A stretch of 64,000 nt of DNA, from positions 186,001-250,000 of the forward strand of contig NZ_JAIUJY010000003.1 of NCBI RefSeq assembly GCF_020166105.1. Reading direction: 5' to 3'. Position 1 is the first letter of the stretch; each line of letters starts with the position of its first letter. The notes beneath the pieces were generated by a model. The model did no database searches, was not told the DNA's origin, and saw only the letters and a program-made list of their open reading frames with translations. The position numbers and the translations under genes are program-made. The DNA comes from Blastococcus sp. LR1 (GTDB taxonomy: Bacteria > Actinomycetota > Actinomycetes > Mycobacteriales > Geodermatophilaceae). This document shows, one piece after another, positions 17,176 through 26,028 of this stretch.

Positions 17176-18894
17176 GTGACCATCGTCGGCAACGGTCGCG
17201 AGCTCCTGGACAACCGCTACGAGCTGCACCACCTGATCGCCACCGGCGGGATGGGGGAGGTCTGGCGAGGACGTGACGTCCGGCTGGACCGCCCGGTGGC
17301 CATCAAGCTGCTGCGCAGCGAGTACGCCGACGACGCCGGGTTCGTGGCCCGCTTCCGCGCCGAGGCGACGCACGCCGCCGGCCTCAGCCACCCCAACATC
17401 GCCGCCGTCCACGACTACGGGGAGACCCGGGCGGAGGCCACCGGCGAACGGATCGCCTACCTCGTCATGGAGCTGGTCGACGGGGAGCCCCTGTCGGCCC
17501 GGTTCGGCGAGGACGGCGCGCTGGACACGGCCACCGCGCTGTCGGTGCTGCGTCAGGCGGCCGCGGCGCTGGCCGAGGCCCATAGCGCCGGGGTGGTGCA
17601 CCGGGACGTGAAGCCGGCCAACATCCTCATCGACCGCGACGGGCAGGTGAAGCTCACCGACTTCGGCATCGCCTGGTCCGCGGCGAGCGTGCCGCTGACG
17701 GCGGCCGGCCAGGTGATCGGCACTCCGCAGTACATGTCGCCGGAGCAGGCGGTGGGGGAGACCCCGCGCCCGGCCAGTGACGTCTACGCCCTCGGTCTCG
17801 TCGGCTACGAGTCGCTGAGTGGGCACGCCGCATTCGAAGGCGACAACCCGGTCACCCTCGCGCTCAAGCAGGTGCGGCAGGAGCCGGAGCCGCTGCCCGA
17901 CGCGGTGCCGGAGGAGGTGCGCTCCCTCATCGACGGCGCGCTCACCAAGGACCCCGACGCGCGCTTCCCCGATGCGCACGCCTTCCTCGCCGCCATCGAC
18001 GCCACGCTGGACGGCGAGGAGTCACAGCCTCCGACCACCCGCGCCCTCCCGGCCGCCGCTCCGGTCACCGACACGAACCCGGTTCCGGTCGTGTCCGCCG
18101 GGCGGGGGGCGAGGCGGGCCGCCCTCCGGCGATCGGACCGGAGCCGGCGCTGGCTGGTGCTCGTCCCGCTGCTGTGCCTGCTGCTCGGCGCCGTCGTCGT
18201 CGGGGTGACGGTCGGCCTGCCCGGTGGGAACGACGAGTCGGCCGATCCGCCGGCATCTGCCGCGGCGGCCGAAGGGGCGATCGTGCTCGCCGCCGACGAC
18301 CACGTCGGGCGCCCGGCCGACGACGTCGCCGCCGACCTGAGGGCGCTCGGGCTCGAGGTCGACCGCCGGGACGTCGTCACGGCCGACCGTCTCGCGGGAA
18401 CCGTCGTCGGACTCGACCCGGCGGGAACGCCTCTGTCGGCCGGCGACCGGGTGCGGCTCGACGTCGCCGTGGCGCCCGACAGCCCGTCGGGCTCCGGGCC
18501 CGCCGTCGCCGACGACCCGGCCGCGCCGACGCAGACCGCCGTGACACCTCAGCGGGAGACCGGCGCGTCCGCCGGGGAGCCGGCCGACGGGCCGGGGCCC
18601 ACCGGGACCGTCGGCTCCTCGGCGCCCGGCTCCTCCGCGCCGCCCAGCGGTTCCGGCACGACCGCTCCGCCGGCGAGCGAGGAACCTGAGGACACCACCC
18701 CGCCGGCCGGTGGCGGGACCGACGATGGCGGCGCCACCTCGCCGACAGAGCCGTCCACGCCACCGCCCACCGACGAGCCGGCCGCGCCGAGCGACGAACC
18801 GGCGCCGACCACGCCGGCCGAGCCGGAGCAGGACGCCGGTACGGCGACCGAACCGGCGCCGGCCGGGACCGCGGACGAGGGCGCCGCCGGCTGA
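17176..18894 (+). CDS. Membrane Ser/Thr protein kinase with one PASTA-like domain
   Basis: A 572-residue Hanks-type kinase. The kinase domain runs from ~15 to 278: glycine loop ATGGMGEVW, ATP lysine K44 in VAIKLL, catalytic HRDVKPANIL (142-151), DFG at 162-164 and the GTPQYMSPEQA activation segment end. A single transmembrane helix spans ~326-348. The outside part has one PASTA-like repeat (~376-432, GRPADDVAADLRALGLEV..) and then a ~140-residue tail rich in Pro, Thr, Ser, Glu and Ala. PknB has four PASTA repeats, so one is few. It probably senses cell-wall fragments; targets unknown. GTG start. Confidence 0.9.
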   Translation: MTIVGNGRELLDNRYELHHLIATGGMGEVWRGRDVRLDRPVAIKLLRSEYADDAGFVARFRAEATHAAGLSHPNIAAVHDYGETRAEATGERIAYLVMELVDGEPLSARFGEDGALDTATALSVLRQAAAALAEAHSAGVVHRDVKPANILIDRDGQVKLTDFGIAWSAASVPLTAAGQVIGTPQYMSPEQAVGETPRPASDVYALGLVGYESLSGHAAFEGDNPVTLALKQVRQEPEPLPDAVPEEVRSLIDGALTKDPDARFPDAHAFLAAIDATLDGEESQPPTTRALPAAAPVTDTNPVPVVSAGRGARRAALRRSDRSRRWLVLVPLLCLLLGAVVVGVTVGLPGGNDESADPPASAAAAEGAIVLAADDHVGRPADDVAADLRALGLEVDRRDVVTADRLAGTVVGLDPAGTPLSAGDRVRLDVAVAPDSPSGSGPAVADDPAAPTQTAVTPQRETGASAGEPADGPGPTGTVGSSAPGSSAPPSGSGTTAPPASEEPEDTTPPAGGGTDDGGATSPTEPSTPPPTDEPAAPSDEPAPTTPAEPEQDAGTATEPAPAGTADEGAAG

Positions 18895-18986
18895 CGCCTG
18901 GTCCCTCCGTTCCGGTGTCGGTTTGCCGCGTGGTCGGCCCGGCGGGAGGGTGGCCGGTGCAGGCGCCACGCATCAGGGAGGCCACC

Positions 18987-19829
18987 ATGTCGGCACGCGA
19001 ACCGCAGGAGATGGCCCAGGTAGCGGCCGAGACCGGGGCGAAGAAGGTCCATCGCAGCTGGGACCGGGTGCTGGTCAGCTCGTTCCTGGCCGGGGCCTAC
19101 ATCGCCTTCGGCGCACTGGTCGCGATCACGGTGTCCTCGGGCCTGGACCCCGAGACCTGGGGAACGCTGCCCACGCTGTTCATGGGGGCGGCGTTCACCC
19201 TCGGCCTGGTGCTGGTGCTCATCGCCGGGTCGGACCTGGCCACCGGCAACATGATGCTGGTCCCGCTGGGCGCGATGCGCGGGAAGCTGAGCGTCGGCGA
19301 CGTCGCCCGGAACCTCACCCTGGTGCTGCTGGGCAACCTGATCGGCGCCCTCGTCGTGGCGTTCTTCCTCGCCGTGCAGACCGGCGTCATCGGGGACGCC
19401 GAGTCGACCGGGAACGCCGGGCTCACCTACGAGCGGCTGGCATCGATCGCCGAGGGCAAGGCGCTGGGGGAGTCGCCGTGGCAGACGTTCCTGCGGGGGA
19501 TCGGCTGCAACTGGCTGGTCTGCCTGGGGGTGTGGATGTCGCTCGCGGCGAAGGACGTCTCCGGGAAGGTGCTGGCCATCTTCTTCCCGATCATGGCGTT
19601 CGTCGCGATGGGCTTCGACCACGTCGTCGCCAACATGTTCTTCCTGCCGGCCGCGATCTTCGCCGGTGTCCCGGACATCGGCTGGGGCGAGACGCTGATG
19701 AACTGGCTGCTCGCGGGCGCCGGCAACCTCGTCGGCGCCGTCGTCTTCGTGGCGACGTCCTACTGGTACCTGTTCCTGCGCGACCAGCCGGATAAGGCGC
19801 CCGCAGCCGAGCCGGCCGAGCGCGCCTGA
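18987..19829 (+). CDS. Formate/nitrite transporter family channel
   Basis: A 280-residue FNT-family channel for small monovalent acids (formate, nitrite, hydrosulfide). Six membrane helices are evident, starting with VLVSSFLAGAYIAFGALVAITV. Family signatures: NMMLVPLGAM after the second helix and GIGCNWLVCLGVWM, the latter typical of the FocA/NirC pore. ATG 18987 follows GGGAGG at a good distance. It ends 4 bp from the converging antiporter gene. No formate dehydrogenase or nitrite reductase gene is close by, so the substrate cannot be assigned. Confidence 0.88.
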   Translation: MSAREPQEMAQVAAETGAKKVHRSWDRVLVSSFLAGAYIAFGALVAITVSSGLDPETWGTLPTLFMGAAFTLGLVLVLIAGSDLATGNMMLVPLGAMRGKLSVGDVARNLTLVLLGNLIGALVVAFFLAVQTGVIGDAESTGNAGLTYERLASIAEGKALGESPWQTFLRGIGCNWLVCLGVWMSLAAKDVSGKVLAIFFPIMAFVAMGFDHVVANMFFLPAAIFAGVPDIGWGETLMNWLLAGAGNLVGAVVFVATSYWYLFLRDQPDKAPAAEPAERA

Positions 19830-19833
19830 CCGC

Positions 19834-21480
19834 TCAGCGGAACGTCCGCGCGGGGAGCCGCCCCTCCTCGTGGTCCAGTTCGCGGGTCAGCGACCGCAAC
19901 CCCTCGTCGGGCAGCCGGCCGGCGTCCCGCCAGCGCAGCAGCTCCTCCCGCTGCGCGTCCAGCGCCGCGCGTCGGTACTTCAGCGCCGCCTCGTACTGCG
20001 GGGACATCGGCGCATCGCCCGGTTCGGCGTCGGCGAGCATGTCCATCCGCTTCCGGTAGCCCTCGAGGCGGGTGCGCAGCTGCGAGCGGAGCACGTCCAG
20101 CGTCTCGCCCTCCACGTGGCTGCACTCCTCCGTGGCGAGGTCGTCGAGCTGGGCCAGCGCTGCCTCGACGGAGGCGATGCGGGCGTGGTTGCGCAGCCGC
20201 GCCTGGTCGGCCCGGTCCGCCCGCAGCCCGAGCGCCCGGACCAGCGGGGCGAAGGTGACGCCCTGCCCGACCAGCGTCACGAGGACGGCGAGGAAGGCGC
20301 AGAACAGCAGCAGCGAGCGGTCCGGGAACGGCTCGCCGTCGGAGGTCACCTCGGGCAGCGTGAAGATCGCGGCCAGGCTGATCACCCCACGGGTGCCGGC
20401 CCAGCTGAGGACGACGATCTCGCGGCCGCTGAGCCGCCGGACCCGACCCTGCTCACCGGGTTCGCCGGAACCGCCGAGGCGGGTGTGCAGCGACTGCGGC
20501 AGCGACTCGGTGAGCAGCAGCCAGAGGGGGCGCACCAGCAGCATGCCGCCCACGGTGATCAGCGACGCGGTGACGACCGTGCCGGTCGAGTACTCGTCCA
20601 GGCCGCGGACGACCGCGGGCAGCTGCTGGCCGATGAGCAGGAAGACGAATCCCTCGAGGAGGAAGTTCACCAGCCGCCAGACGGCGTTGGTCTGCAGCCG
20701 GCTGGCGCCCGACGCCCAGCTGGCGTTGTTGTGCCCGATGACCAGACCGGCCACGACGACGGCCAGCACCCCCGAGACGTGCAGGCTCTCGCCCAGCAGG
20801 TAGGCGACGAACGGGGTCGCGAGGCTGATCGCGTTCGACGTCAGCGGGTCGCGGCGCAGCCGCCGCAGCGGCCGGACGCCGAAGGCGACGGCCAGCCCGG
20901 CGAGCACGCCGCCCACGGCGGCCAGCAGGAACTGGCCGATGGCTGCGGGGGTGGAGAAGCCGTCGCCCTGGGCGGCGGTCACCGCCACGGTGAGGATGGT
21001 CAGCGCGGTGGCGTCGTTGAGCAGGCCCTCGCCCTGGATGAGCGTGATCAGTCGCGGCGGCAGGCCGACCTTGCGGCCCACCGCGAGGGCCGCGACCGGG
21101 TCCGGCGGCGCGACGGCGGCGCCCAGCGCGATGCCGGCCGCGAGGGTGGCGCCGGTGACGAAGAGCGCGAACCCGGTGCCGACGACCAGCGCCGTCACCA
21201 GCACCAGCAGTACCGAGAGGCTGACGACGGTGCGGATGTTCCGCCGGATCGCGACCAGCGAGGACTCCAGCGCCGCGCTGTAGAGCAGCGGCGGCAGGAT
21301 CAGCGTCAGGACGAGCTCGGGGTCCAGCTCGATCTCGGCCGACGGCAGGAGCGCGTAGCCGAGGCCCACGACCGTCAGCAGCGCCGCGGCTGGGAGGCCG
21401 GACCGTTCCGCGAGGGCGTGCACGGCGATGATCACCGCGACGGAGGCCAGGACGAGCAGCAGCACGGTCTCCACACCCAC
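19834..21480 (-). CDS. Na+/H+ antiporter (CPA1 family)
   Basis: A 548-residue cation:proton antiporter with about 12 membrane helices in residues 1-400 and a cytosolic C-terminal tail of ~140 residues. The ion-binding region is PPDPVAALAVGRK (helix with the key aspartate) and QGEGLLNDATALTI, typical of NhaP/NHE-type CPA1 proteins. The helix LSWAGTRGVISLAAIF is the other conserved core. The tail contains a helical, charged region (RIASVEAALAQLDDLATEE). GTG 21480 follows GGAGAGG, 40 bp after the AI-2E family gene, probably same transcript. Confidence 0.87.
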   Translation of the reverse strand: MGVETVLLLVLASVAVIIAVHALAERSGLPAAALLTVVGLGYALLPSAEIELDPELVLTLILPPLLYSAALESSLVAIRRNIRTVVSLSVLLVLVTALVVGTGFALFVTGATLAAGIALGAAVAPPDPVAALAVGRKVGLPPRLITLIQGEGLLNDATALTILTVAVTAAQGDGFSTPAAIGQFLLAAVGGVLAGLAVAFGVRPLRRLRRDPLTSNAISLATPFVAYLLGESLHVSGVLAVVVAGLVIGHNNASWASGASRLQTNAVWRLVNFLLEGFVFLLIGQQLPAVVRGLDEYSTGTVVTASLITVGGMLLVRPLWLLLTESLPQSLHTRLGGSGEPGEQGRVRRLSGREIVVLSWAGTRGVISLAAIFTLPEVTSDGEPFPDRSLLLFCAFLAVLVTLVGQGVTFAPLVRALGLRADRADQARLRNHARIASVEAALAQLDDLATEECSHVEGETLDVLRSQLRTRLEGYRKRMDMLADAEPGDAPMSPQYEAALKYRRAALDAQREELLRWRDAGRLPDEGLRSLTRELDHEEGRLPARTFR

Positions 21481-21520
21481 CGGGGCATCCTCTCCCGTGC
21501 GGGCGGGACGCGCTCAGGCC

Positions 21521-22624
21521 TCACGCACCCGCGCCGGCCGGCTCCGGTCCGTCAGCAGGCTCGGCGGGTACCCCGGGCCGGTGGGTGCGCAGGTACTCGA
21601 GCACGTGGTGGGTGACGGCGGTGAGCGGCACGGCGACGACCGCCCCGAAGATGCCGTACAGGAGGGTTCCCGCGGTGACGGCGAGCAGCGTGACGACGGG
21701 GTGGAGGTGCACGGCGCGCCGCATGATCAGTGGCTGCAGCAGGTTGCCCTCGATCTGCTGCACGACGAGCACCACGACGAGGATGGTGACCGCGTCCCCG
21801 ATGCCGTTGGTGACGAGCGTGACGAGGACGGCGGCCGCGCCGCTGAGCGCCGCGCCGAAGTACGGGACGAACGCCCCCAGGAACGTGAGCAGCGTCAGGG
21901 AGAGCCACAGCGGCACCCCGACGAGCAGCAGGGCCAGCCCGATGAGGGTGGCGTCGACCGCGGCCACCGCCACCACGCCGAGCATGTAGGCGCTCACCGT
22001 GGCCCAGGCCCGCTCTCCCGCGCCGTCGACGCGCTCCCGCTGGGCGGCGGGGACCCGGGCCACGACCCAGCCCCACATGCTCGCCCCCTCCTTGAGGAGG
22101 AAGAACACGATGAACAGGACGAGCAGCAGGGCGCTCACGACGGTGACCGCCATCGTGGCTCCGGCCACGGGGCCCGGGACGACGTCGAACAGCTGGTCGA
22201 CGAGCCGGTCGCGGATGCCGTCGACCCGCGTCGGGTCCAGCGCGAGCGGGCCCTCGACCAGCCAGCTGCGGACCCGGTCGATGCCCACGGTGATGGCGGG
22301 CGCCAGCTCGGCCATCCGGGAGCTGGTCCGGAGCCAGACCAGGGTGCCCATCCCGCCCAGGAGGGCGAGCAGAGCCAGCACCGTGCCGGCGGCCGCGGCC
22401 GCCGGCGGCGCGCCGATCCTGCGGAGCAGCCGCGCGAGCGGGGCTCCGAGCGCGGTCAGCAGGAGCGCGGCGACCACCGAGCACGTGACGAGGGCCAGCT
22501 GCGTCAGCAGCCCGAGCACCAGCCAGCCGACGGCCGCGACCCCGAGCACCGCGGCGCAGACGATCGCCAGACGGGCCGCGCCGGTCGGCCGGAACCGCGC
22601 GGCCCGGGAGCTGGTCTCAGTCAT
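21521..22624 (-). CDS. AI-2E family transporter (PerM-like membrane protein)
   Basis: A 367-residue polytopic membrane protein of the AI-2E/TqsA/PerM family, named after quorum-signal export but with diverse, mostly unknown substrates. Seen: an N-terminal pair of helices, a soluble middle segment (~90-150), then LLVLFIVFFLLKEG, the family block LLTFLGAFVPYFGAALSG, and a C-terminal QQIEGNLLQPLIMRRAVHLHPVVTLL, which is the strongest family signature. ATG 22624 is preferred over GTG 22630; both overlap the end of the upstream PAP2 gene, showing coupling. Confidence 0.85.
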   Translation of the reverse strand: MTETSSRAARFRPTGAARLAIVCAAVLGVAAVGWLVLGLLTQLALVTCSVVAALLLTALGAPLARLLRRIGAPPAAAAAGTVLALLALLGGMGTLVWLRTSSRMAELAPAITVGIDRVRSWLVEGPLALDPTRVDGIRDRLVDQLFDVVPGPVAGATMAVTVVSALLLVLFIVFFLLKEGASMWGWVVARVPAAQRERVDGAGERAWATVSAYMLGVVAVAAVDATLIGLALLLVGVPLWLSLTLLTFLGAFVPYFGAALSGAAAVLVTLVTNGIGDAVTILVVVLVVQQIEGNLLQPLIMRRAVHLHPVVTLLAVTAGTLLYGIFGAVVAVPLTAVTHHVLEYLRTHRPGVPAEPADGPEPAGAGA

Positions 22625-24101
22625 GCGCACCCTCCGACCGTTCCCCGCGTTGCAGGACCATCCAGCAGATCAGCAGCCATCCCGTGCCGAGGACCGCCCC
22701 GGCCAGGACGTCGGTCGGATGGTGCGCGGCGACGTAGATCCGCGACAGCGCCACGGCCGGCACCGCCAGCACGGGAGCGGCCAGGACCAGCCATCGCCGG
22801 CGCGTCCGCCCGAGTCGCAGCACGAGGACGGCGGCGGCCCCGTAGAGCACCGTCGCGGCCGCGACGTGCCCGGACGGCCAGCTGGCTCCGACGGGCAGCC
22901 CGTCGGTCAGATCGGCGACGTCAGGGCGGGCGCGCTCGACGGTGACCGCCACCAGGAAGTAGAGCAGCACCTCGCCGAGCAGGGCAGTGGCGACGAACAG
23001 CGCGGGCCACCACCGCCGGGTGACCGCGAGGCCGAGGACGGCCAGGCCGACGCCGCCGGCGACGACGGTGCGGGTGTCGCCCAGCGTGCCGGCCAGGTCG
23101 GCGAGGGTGGTCCAGGTGTCCGACCGGGCCTCGGCGAACCACCGGACGACGGCGAGGTCACCGCGCACCAGGGCCGAGGCGCCCGGTGTCGCGGTGACCA
23201 GGAGCCCGGCGGCCGACAGCACGGCCCACAGCAGCGCGGCCGGCCCCGCCAGGCGCAGCGCCGTCCGGACCCGGTCGCGCCCGGGCCGGTTCCGGACGGT
23301 GGCCAGCTGCGCAGCCGAGCCGGAGCCCACCTCCAGCGGGTCGTGCACGCCGTCGGAGGTGCCGGGGCCGGAGCCGGTGTCGTGCTGCCAGCCCCGGAAG
23401 GCCGCGGTCATCGCGGCGAGCCAGGCGGCGCCGAGGGCGTAGCCGGCGAGCACGTCGGACACGAAGTGCACGCCCAGGGCGAGGCGGGTGAAGCCGACGA
23501 CGAGGACGAGCAGGGCTGCGCCGCCGATCAACAAGGGATGCCATCGGCGGCGGACGGCGGGCAGCGCGAGGAGCACCAGGACCCCCCAGGTGACCAGGGA
23601 GGTCATGGCGTGCCCGCTGGGGAAGCTGGCGTTGCCCGGCGTCTCGACGAGGGGCTGGTCCACGAGCGGGCGTGCCCGGTCGGCCAGCGCCTTCGTGAGC
23701 GGGACGAGCACCGCCAGCCCGGCTCCGGTGACGGCGACGAAGTACGCCAGGCGGCGTTCTCCGCGGATGCCGAGGAAGGCGGTGGTCAGCGCGAGCACCC
23801 ACACGGCGGTTCCGGTGCCGCCCGCATCGGTGAGCAGCCGGAGCGTGGACACCAGGGCGGGGGAGCCGGCGACCGCGGCGTTCAGGCCGGCCGCGACGTC
23901 GCCGTCGAGGGCGGCCAACGGAGCCCAGCGACCCTGGACGGTCAGCCACAGGGCGAAGAAGGGCACCGCTCCCGCGAGGACCGCCGTGAGAGCCAGGGCG
24001 GACCGGATGCCGAACCGCCGGGCGTCGGAACCGCGGTCGCCGGCGGAGGCGGCTGTGGTGCCCGCTGTGGTGGCCGCCTCCGCGGCGTCGCGCGCGCTCA
24101 C
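22617..24101 (-). CDS. Tandem PAP2 phosphatase fusion (two PAP2 domains)
   Basis: A 494-residue integral membrane protein with two complete type-2 phosphatidic acid phosphatase modules. Module 1: K137..R144-P145, PSGH 161-164, and R206..H212..D216. Module 2: R392-P393, PSGH 409-412, and R454..H460..D464. In module 2 the motif-1 lysine position (385) is alanine. A ~40-residue Gly/Ser/Asp linker separates them. The family dephosphorylates lipid phosphates such as undecaprenyl diphosphate or phosphatidate. GTG 24101 overlaps the BrkB-like stop (GTGA); its end overlaps the AI-2E gene start. Confidence 0.85.
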   Translation of the reverse strand: MSARDAAEAATTAGTTAASAGDRGSDARRFGIRSALALTAVLAGAVPFFALWLTVQGRWAPLAALDGDVAAGLNAAVAGSPALVSTLRLLTDAGGTGTAVWVLALTTAFLGIRGERRLAYFVAVTGAGLAVLVPLTKALADRARPLVDQPLVETPGNASFPSGHAMTSLVTWGVLVLLALPAVRRRWHPLLIGGAALLVLVVGFTRLALGVHFVSDVLAGYALGAAWLAAMTAAFRGWQHDTGSGPGTSDGVHDPLEVGSGSAAQLATVRNRPGRDRVRTALRLAGPAALLWAVLSAAGLLVTATPGASALVRGDLAVVRWFAEARSDTWTTLADLAGTLGDTRTVVAGGVGLAVLGLAVTRRWWPALFVATALLGEVLLYFLVAVTVERARPDVADLTDGLPVGASWPSGHVAAATVLYGAAAVLVLRLGRTRRRWLVLAAPVLAVPAVALSRIYVAAHHPTDVLAGAVLGTGWLLICWMVLQRGERSEGAHD

Positions 24102-25057
24102 CGCACCGCGTCCGGGGTCGAGCCGGCACGGGTGCGGCTCCGCCTGCGCAGCCGGGCGCGATGCGCGGCCATCTCCAGCTCGGCGGAGACCGCCACGCCG
24201 AAGAACAGGGCGGTGGCCGAGAACTGGGCCCACAGCAGCAGGGCGATCACCCCGGTCACCGGGCCGTAGACCGGGGTGAAGCCGGTGGACAGCTCCAGGA
24301 AGCCGGCGAGCAGCAGGGTGAGCCCGGTCCAGGCGACGACCGTCAGCAGGCTGCCGGCCAGCAGGACCGACCATCCGGGCTGCTGCCGGGCGGGCGCGCG
24401 GTGCAGCATGGACATCAGCGAGACCACCACCAGGACCAGCCCGGCCGGACCGGTCCAGGCCTCGACGACGTCGTCGTCGACCGCGTACACGCTCTCCACG
24501 GCCTCGCTGAAGGCGCCGCGGGTGAGGATGAGCAGGGAGCCGGCCATCAGCGGGAGACCCGCAGCGACCGAGAGCGCCAGACCTCGGCGGTACTTCTCGA
24601 CTGTCGGGCGGTCGCGCTGGATGCCGTAGATGCGGTTGGCGCCACGCTCCACCTGGGCCATGGCCGTGGTCAGGGCGACCAGTGCCGAGACGCCGGCCAG
24701 CGCGAGGGCCGCCGTGGCCAGGTCGGTGTCCGCGGCGGGCAAGGTCCGGCGCAGCAGGCCGTCGGAGGCGCCAGGGGTGAGCTGGAGGACGGTCCGGCTG
24801 AGCACGAGCCGGACGGTCCGCGCCTCCCACGCACCGGCGAGCCCGATCGCGGCGATGATCAGGGGGAGCGCGGCCAGGGCCAGCTGGAAGGCGAGCGCGC
24901 GGGCGTGGGAGAAGCCATCGCCGTAGCGGAAGCGCGACGCGAGCTCCCGGGCGAGAAACCGTGCGCCGTCGGCGCGCATCCCGGCCCACGCCTCACGTGC
25001 GCCGACCGGGCCGCCGGTGTCCTCGGATGCCTCCGGAACGCGCGACACCGAGCTCAT
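24098..25057 (-). CDS. YihY/BrkB-family membrane protein
   Basis: A 319-residue protein of the YihY/virulence factor BrkB family, with about six helices in residues 45-290. Family features: the N-terminal SHARALAFQLALAALPLIIAAIGL, then ALTTAMAQVERGANRIYGI and GPVTGVIALLLWAQFSATALFFGVAVSAELE near the end. These proteins are not RNase BN despite old annotation; the function is unclear, with envelope or lipid transport proposed for relatives. ATG 25057 is the first gene of a minus-strand run (BrkB, PAP2-PAP2, AI-2E, antiporter) joined by overlaps. Confidence 0.85.
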   Translation of the reverse strand: MSSVSRVPEASEDTGGPVGAREAWAGMRADGARFLARELASRFRYGDGFSHARALAFQLALAALPLIIAAIGLAGAWEARTVRLVLSRTVLQLTPGASDGLLRRTLPAADTDLATAALALAGVSALVALTTAMAQVERGANRIYGIQRDRPTVEKYRRGLALSVAAGLPLMAGSLLILTRGAFSEAVESVYAVDDDVVEAWTGPAGLVLVVVSLMSMLHRAPARQQPGWSVLLAGSLLTVVAWTGLTLLLAGFLELSTGFTPVYGPVTGVIALLLWAQFSATALFFGVAVSAELEMAAHRARLRRRSRTRAGSTPDAVR

Positions 25058-25187
25058 CGGGCGGGCTCCACGCCCTCCGGAGGAGGGGTGTCGCGACCGG
25101 ACACGCGGGCCTCCTCGGGTCGGCGGACCCAGGGGGCATGCCCCGGGAGCGACCGGGGATGCGTCTCGTCACGCAACCGACATGAGG

Positions 25188-25209
25188 CCGGCGGCCCGAG
25201 GGCCGCCGG
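25188..25209. terminator. GC hairpin after the 47-aa gene
   Basis: CCGGCGGCC and GGCCGCCGG (9 bp, loop of 4) lie 8 bp beyond the minus-strand stop at 25217. There is no U-run. Confidence 0.5.
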
Positions 25210-25216
25210 TCGTCGG

Positions 25217-25360
25217 TCAGCGCCGGGCGAGGAGGGAAGCGATCTCGTGCCGGGACTCCTGCGTGGGAGCCGCGGCCAGGGCGCGGGCGATGGCCCGCTC
25301 CTCGCGCAGGTGGGTGCGGGCGGCGTGCCGGCGGGCGAGGGTGGTGCGCAGGCTGGTCAT
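25217..25360 (-). CDS. Small basic/alanine-rich conserved protein (47 aa)
   Basis: A 47-residue frame MTSLRTTLARRHAARTHLRE..APTQESRHEIASLLARR: amphipathic, rich in Arg and Ala, no membrane segment. A ribosome site (GAAGGA) precedes the ATG and a hairpin follows the stop. I recall similar short proteins in actinobacteria, but cannot name a family. It is divergent from the HxlR regulator, and the inverted repeats between them suggest joint control. Function unknown. Confidence 0.55.
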   Translation of the reverse strand: MTSLRTTLARRHAARTHLREERAIARALAAAPTQESRHEIASLLARR

Positions 25361-25421
25361 GGCGGGTCCTTCGGCGGAGAGGGTGGATCGGCTCGCGGAC
25401 CGGAGGCGAGGAACCCGCCTA

Positions 25422-25438
25422 GGTTCGCTACCTGAACC
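25422..25438. promoter_or_regulatory. Inverted repeat GGTTC-N7-GAACC, candidate HxlR operator 1
   Basis: A 17-bp element located between the divergent 47-aa gene and the HxlR gene. The same half-site occurs 33 bp further on in operator 2, with identical total length, and once more as GAACC at 25411-25415. Confidence 0.6.
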
Positions 25439-25454
25439 ATGCTCCTCCTTTCGA

Positions 25455-25471
25455 GGTTCGTCAAGCGAACC
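25455..25471. promoter_or_regulatory. Inverted repeat GGTTCG-N5-CGAACC, candidate HxlR operator 2
   Basis: A perfect 6-bp inverted repeat of 17 bp total, ending 4 bp before the regulator's ATG at 25476. Repetition of the half-site with the same spacing as operator 1 (centres 33 bp apart, about three helical turns) supports an autoregulatory site for the winged-helix dimer. Confidence 0.65.
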
Positions 25472-25475
25472 CAGC

Positions 25476-25955
25476 ATGGCTACCATCACACCCGTGACCG
25501 AGGCCACGTACGACAGATCCCGCTGTTCCGTCGCCGGCACCCTCGCCGTGGTGGGGGAGAAGTGGAGCCTCCTCGTGCTGCGGGAGGCTTTCCTCGGCGT
25601 GCGCCGGTTCGCCGACTTCCAGCAGGCCCTCGGCGCCCCGAAGGCGGTGCTCACCGACCGGCTGGCCACCCTCGTGCAGGAAGGCGTGCTGCGCCGCGAG
25701 CCCTACCGGGTCGAGGGCTCCCGGCAGCGGCACGAGTACCGGCTCACCGACAAGGGGCGGGACCTCTATCCCACCCTCGTGGCGCTCATGCAGTGGGGCG
25801 ACCGCTACCTCTCCGACGGTCCGGGCCCGCTGGCGCTGGAGCACGCGGACTGCGGAGCGCCGGTCCGCGTCGCGCTCGTGTGCGACGACGGGCACGAGGT
25901 CCCCGGACCGCGCGAGGTCCGGGCGCAGCGCACTCCTGATCCGGCCGGCCGATGA
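25476..25955 (+). CDS. HxlR-family transcriptional regulator
   Basis: A 159-residue winged helix-turn-helix regulator. The HxlR domain (~8-100) shows a conserved Cys (RCSVAGTLAVVGEKWSLLVLREAFLGVRRFADFQQALG), then KAVLTDRLATLVQEGVLRREPY, the beta-wing EYRLTDKGRDLYPTL and LMQWGDRYL. The N-terminal Cys is the redox or electrophile sensor in some relatives (HypR, YodB, QorR), so quinone or aldehyde stress sensing is possible. The start is either ATG 25476 or GTG 25494. Likely self-regulated by the two inverted repeats just upstream; the VOC protein gene downstream may be in its regulon. Confidence 0.9.
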   Translation: MATITPVTEATYDRSRCSVAGTLAVVGEKWSLLVLREAFLGVRRFADFQQALGAPKAVLTDRLATLVQEGVLRREPYRVEGSRQRHEYRLTDKGRDLYPTLVALMQWGDRYLSDGPGPLALEHADCGAPVRVALVCDDGHEVPGPREVRAQRTPDPAGR

Positions 25956-26028
25956 GTTCCCGGCACCTAGGCCGTCCTACCTGCACGACCCTCCGGCCGC
26001 CGCCGGACCGATTCCGCAGGAGCTCCCC

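Noticed and set aside
22617-24989. A 790-codon frame covering the PAP2 gene and part of the BrkB gene
   Set aside because: The N-terminal ~296 codons are antisense-frame shadow of the BrkB gene; the PAP2 protein starts at GTG 24101.
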